DNA of 53,984 nucleotides from Paralimibaculum aggregatum (GTDB lineage Bacteria > Pseudomonadota > Alphaproteobacteria > Rhodobacterales > Rhodobacteraceae). This document shows positions 53,521 through 53,984 of the stretch, in pieces. The position numbers and the translations under genes were made by a program. Positions within the stretch are counted from its first letter, which is position 1. The number at the start of each line of letters is the position of its first letter. A model generated the notes under the pieces. It was given only the letters and a program-made list of their open reading frames with translations, searched no databases and was not told the origin of the DNA. Where the stretch lies: the NCBI RefSeq assembly GCF_030270585.1, contig NZ_BSYI01000038.1:1-53984 (forward strand). Direction: 5' to 3'.

Positions 53521-53984
53521 TAACGTCCATCGGCGCCGGCGGCCGTCATCGCCATCGACAGACCCGCCCGATCACGGAAACGGGAGATGGCCCATCAGGT
53601 TCGCCAGCGTGGTCTATACCGGCTGACGGGCCCTCACCACGCCATCCACGATCAAGGGACGGTCACGATAGCGGCATCAGCCACGCCATGTTGTTAAGAG
53701 CGATGGCGCCACGCAATCTTCGCCCGGAATTCGCTCAGCGTCATCATGGCGTCATGTAAGCCGGCATTCGCCCTGCCGAATGTGGAACGCCGCAAGGCCG
53801 ACGCCGCTTAATGGGTAAATGTATGGGATCGCAGCTACAGTATTGGAAATTTCTCTTATAAATCAGATATTTCCGCCGAAACAGTGGCGGAGTGGATGTC
53901 CGCCATGTTGTTTTCCAGAACGATCCTCAGAAGTCCATATCATTCTGATAACACACAGATATACAATCTTTCCTTGGAATTCCC
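53521..53984. other. Right end of window: AT-richer stretch without a gene
   Basis: From about 53800 the composition changes to clearly AT-richer DNA (GTATTGGAAATTTCTC, CTGATAACACACAGATATAC). No reading frame, tRNA or repeat is recognised before the window ends. It may be the promoter region of a gene outside the window or the edge of another acquired segment. Confidence 0.45.

Noticed and set aside
53880-53900. GGCGGAGTGGATGTCCGCC as a tRNA-like stem
   Set aside because: Only a short self-complementary stretch; no acceptor stem, anticodon arm or T-arm consensus follows.
1-53984. Prophage or integrative element with attachment sites
   Set aside because: No integrase, capsid, portal or terminase genes, no tRNA gene with a duplicated end, and no flanking direct repeats were found; the island looks built by successive IS events.

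Overview
The window is very GC-rich DNA whose recognisable genes (TRAP transporters, LysR, MarR and HxlR regulators, MocD/MocE-type proteins, a DMSP-demethylase-like GcvT protein, IS256, IS110 and IS5 elements) point to an alphaproteobacterium of the Rhodobacterales/Rhodospirillales kind. No rRNA or tRNA gene was recognised. The segment is strongly mosaic: intact operons alternate with decayed genes and insertion-sequence (IS) debris.

1-11.7 kb is a graveyard. After the 3' end of a basic-tailed protein (2-250) come about 5.5 kb with no convincing gene. Then follows a decayed catabolic operon (5.8-10.8 kb): flavin reductase, aldehyde dehydrogenase, a spermidine/putrescine-type ABC transporter (binding protein, two permeases, ATPase), an alpha/beta hydrolase and an amino-acid-synthesis (DUF1185) protein. 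All are frameshifted or joined by deletions, and an IS256 fragment closes the region. 11.8-20 kb holds ordinary intact genes: a SYLF lipid-binding protein, a LysR regulator, a glycine-repeat lipoprotein, a LysE exporter, a methyltransferase/carboxymuconolactone-decarboxylase pair with a divergent HxlR regulator, and a small coiled-coil protein.

20-27.5 kb is catabolic module A. A LysR (GcvA-like) gene diverges from an operon encoding a small membrane protein, a TRAP transporter (P, Q, M), an SDR dehydrogenase and a diverged PanB-fold enzyme, followed by a MocD-type di-iron oxygenase and MocE-type Rieske ferredoxin. 44.1-51.7 kb is catabolic module B. A MarR regulator with a clear palindromic operator sits between a leftward arm (MarR, DmdA-like demethylase, CitE-like lyase) and a rightward arm (PanB-fold enzyme, Rieske oxygenase, TRAP P, Q, M). 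Both modules combine TRAP uptake, an iron-dependent oxygenase and a PanB homologue that has lost canonical active-site residues. This recurring combination is the best candidate here for an undescribed pathway. In module B the DmdA-like and PanB-like genes are each broken by one stop codon at an expected tyrosine.

27.5-44.1 kb is an accessory and defence island. It carries a complete type I Zorya system (zorABCD) whose ZorB has an extra repeat-containing coiled coil, an orphan ECF sigma factor, a decayed seven-repeat type I-E-like CRISPR array without cas genes, a DUF1778/GNAT toxin-antitoxin remnant, and remains of IS21, IS3, IS110, IS5 and IS256 elements, one flanked by 48-bp inverted repeats. 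The right end (51.7-54 kb) is again debris: a frameshifted ferric-reductase-like membrane protein, NmrA and SnoaL fragments, an ISL3 transposase remnant, and an AT-richer terminal stretch.
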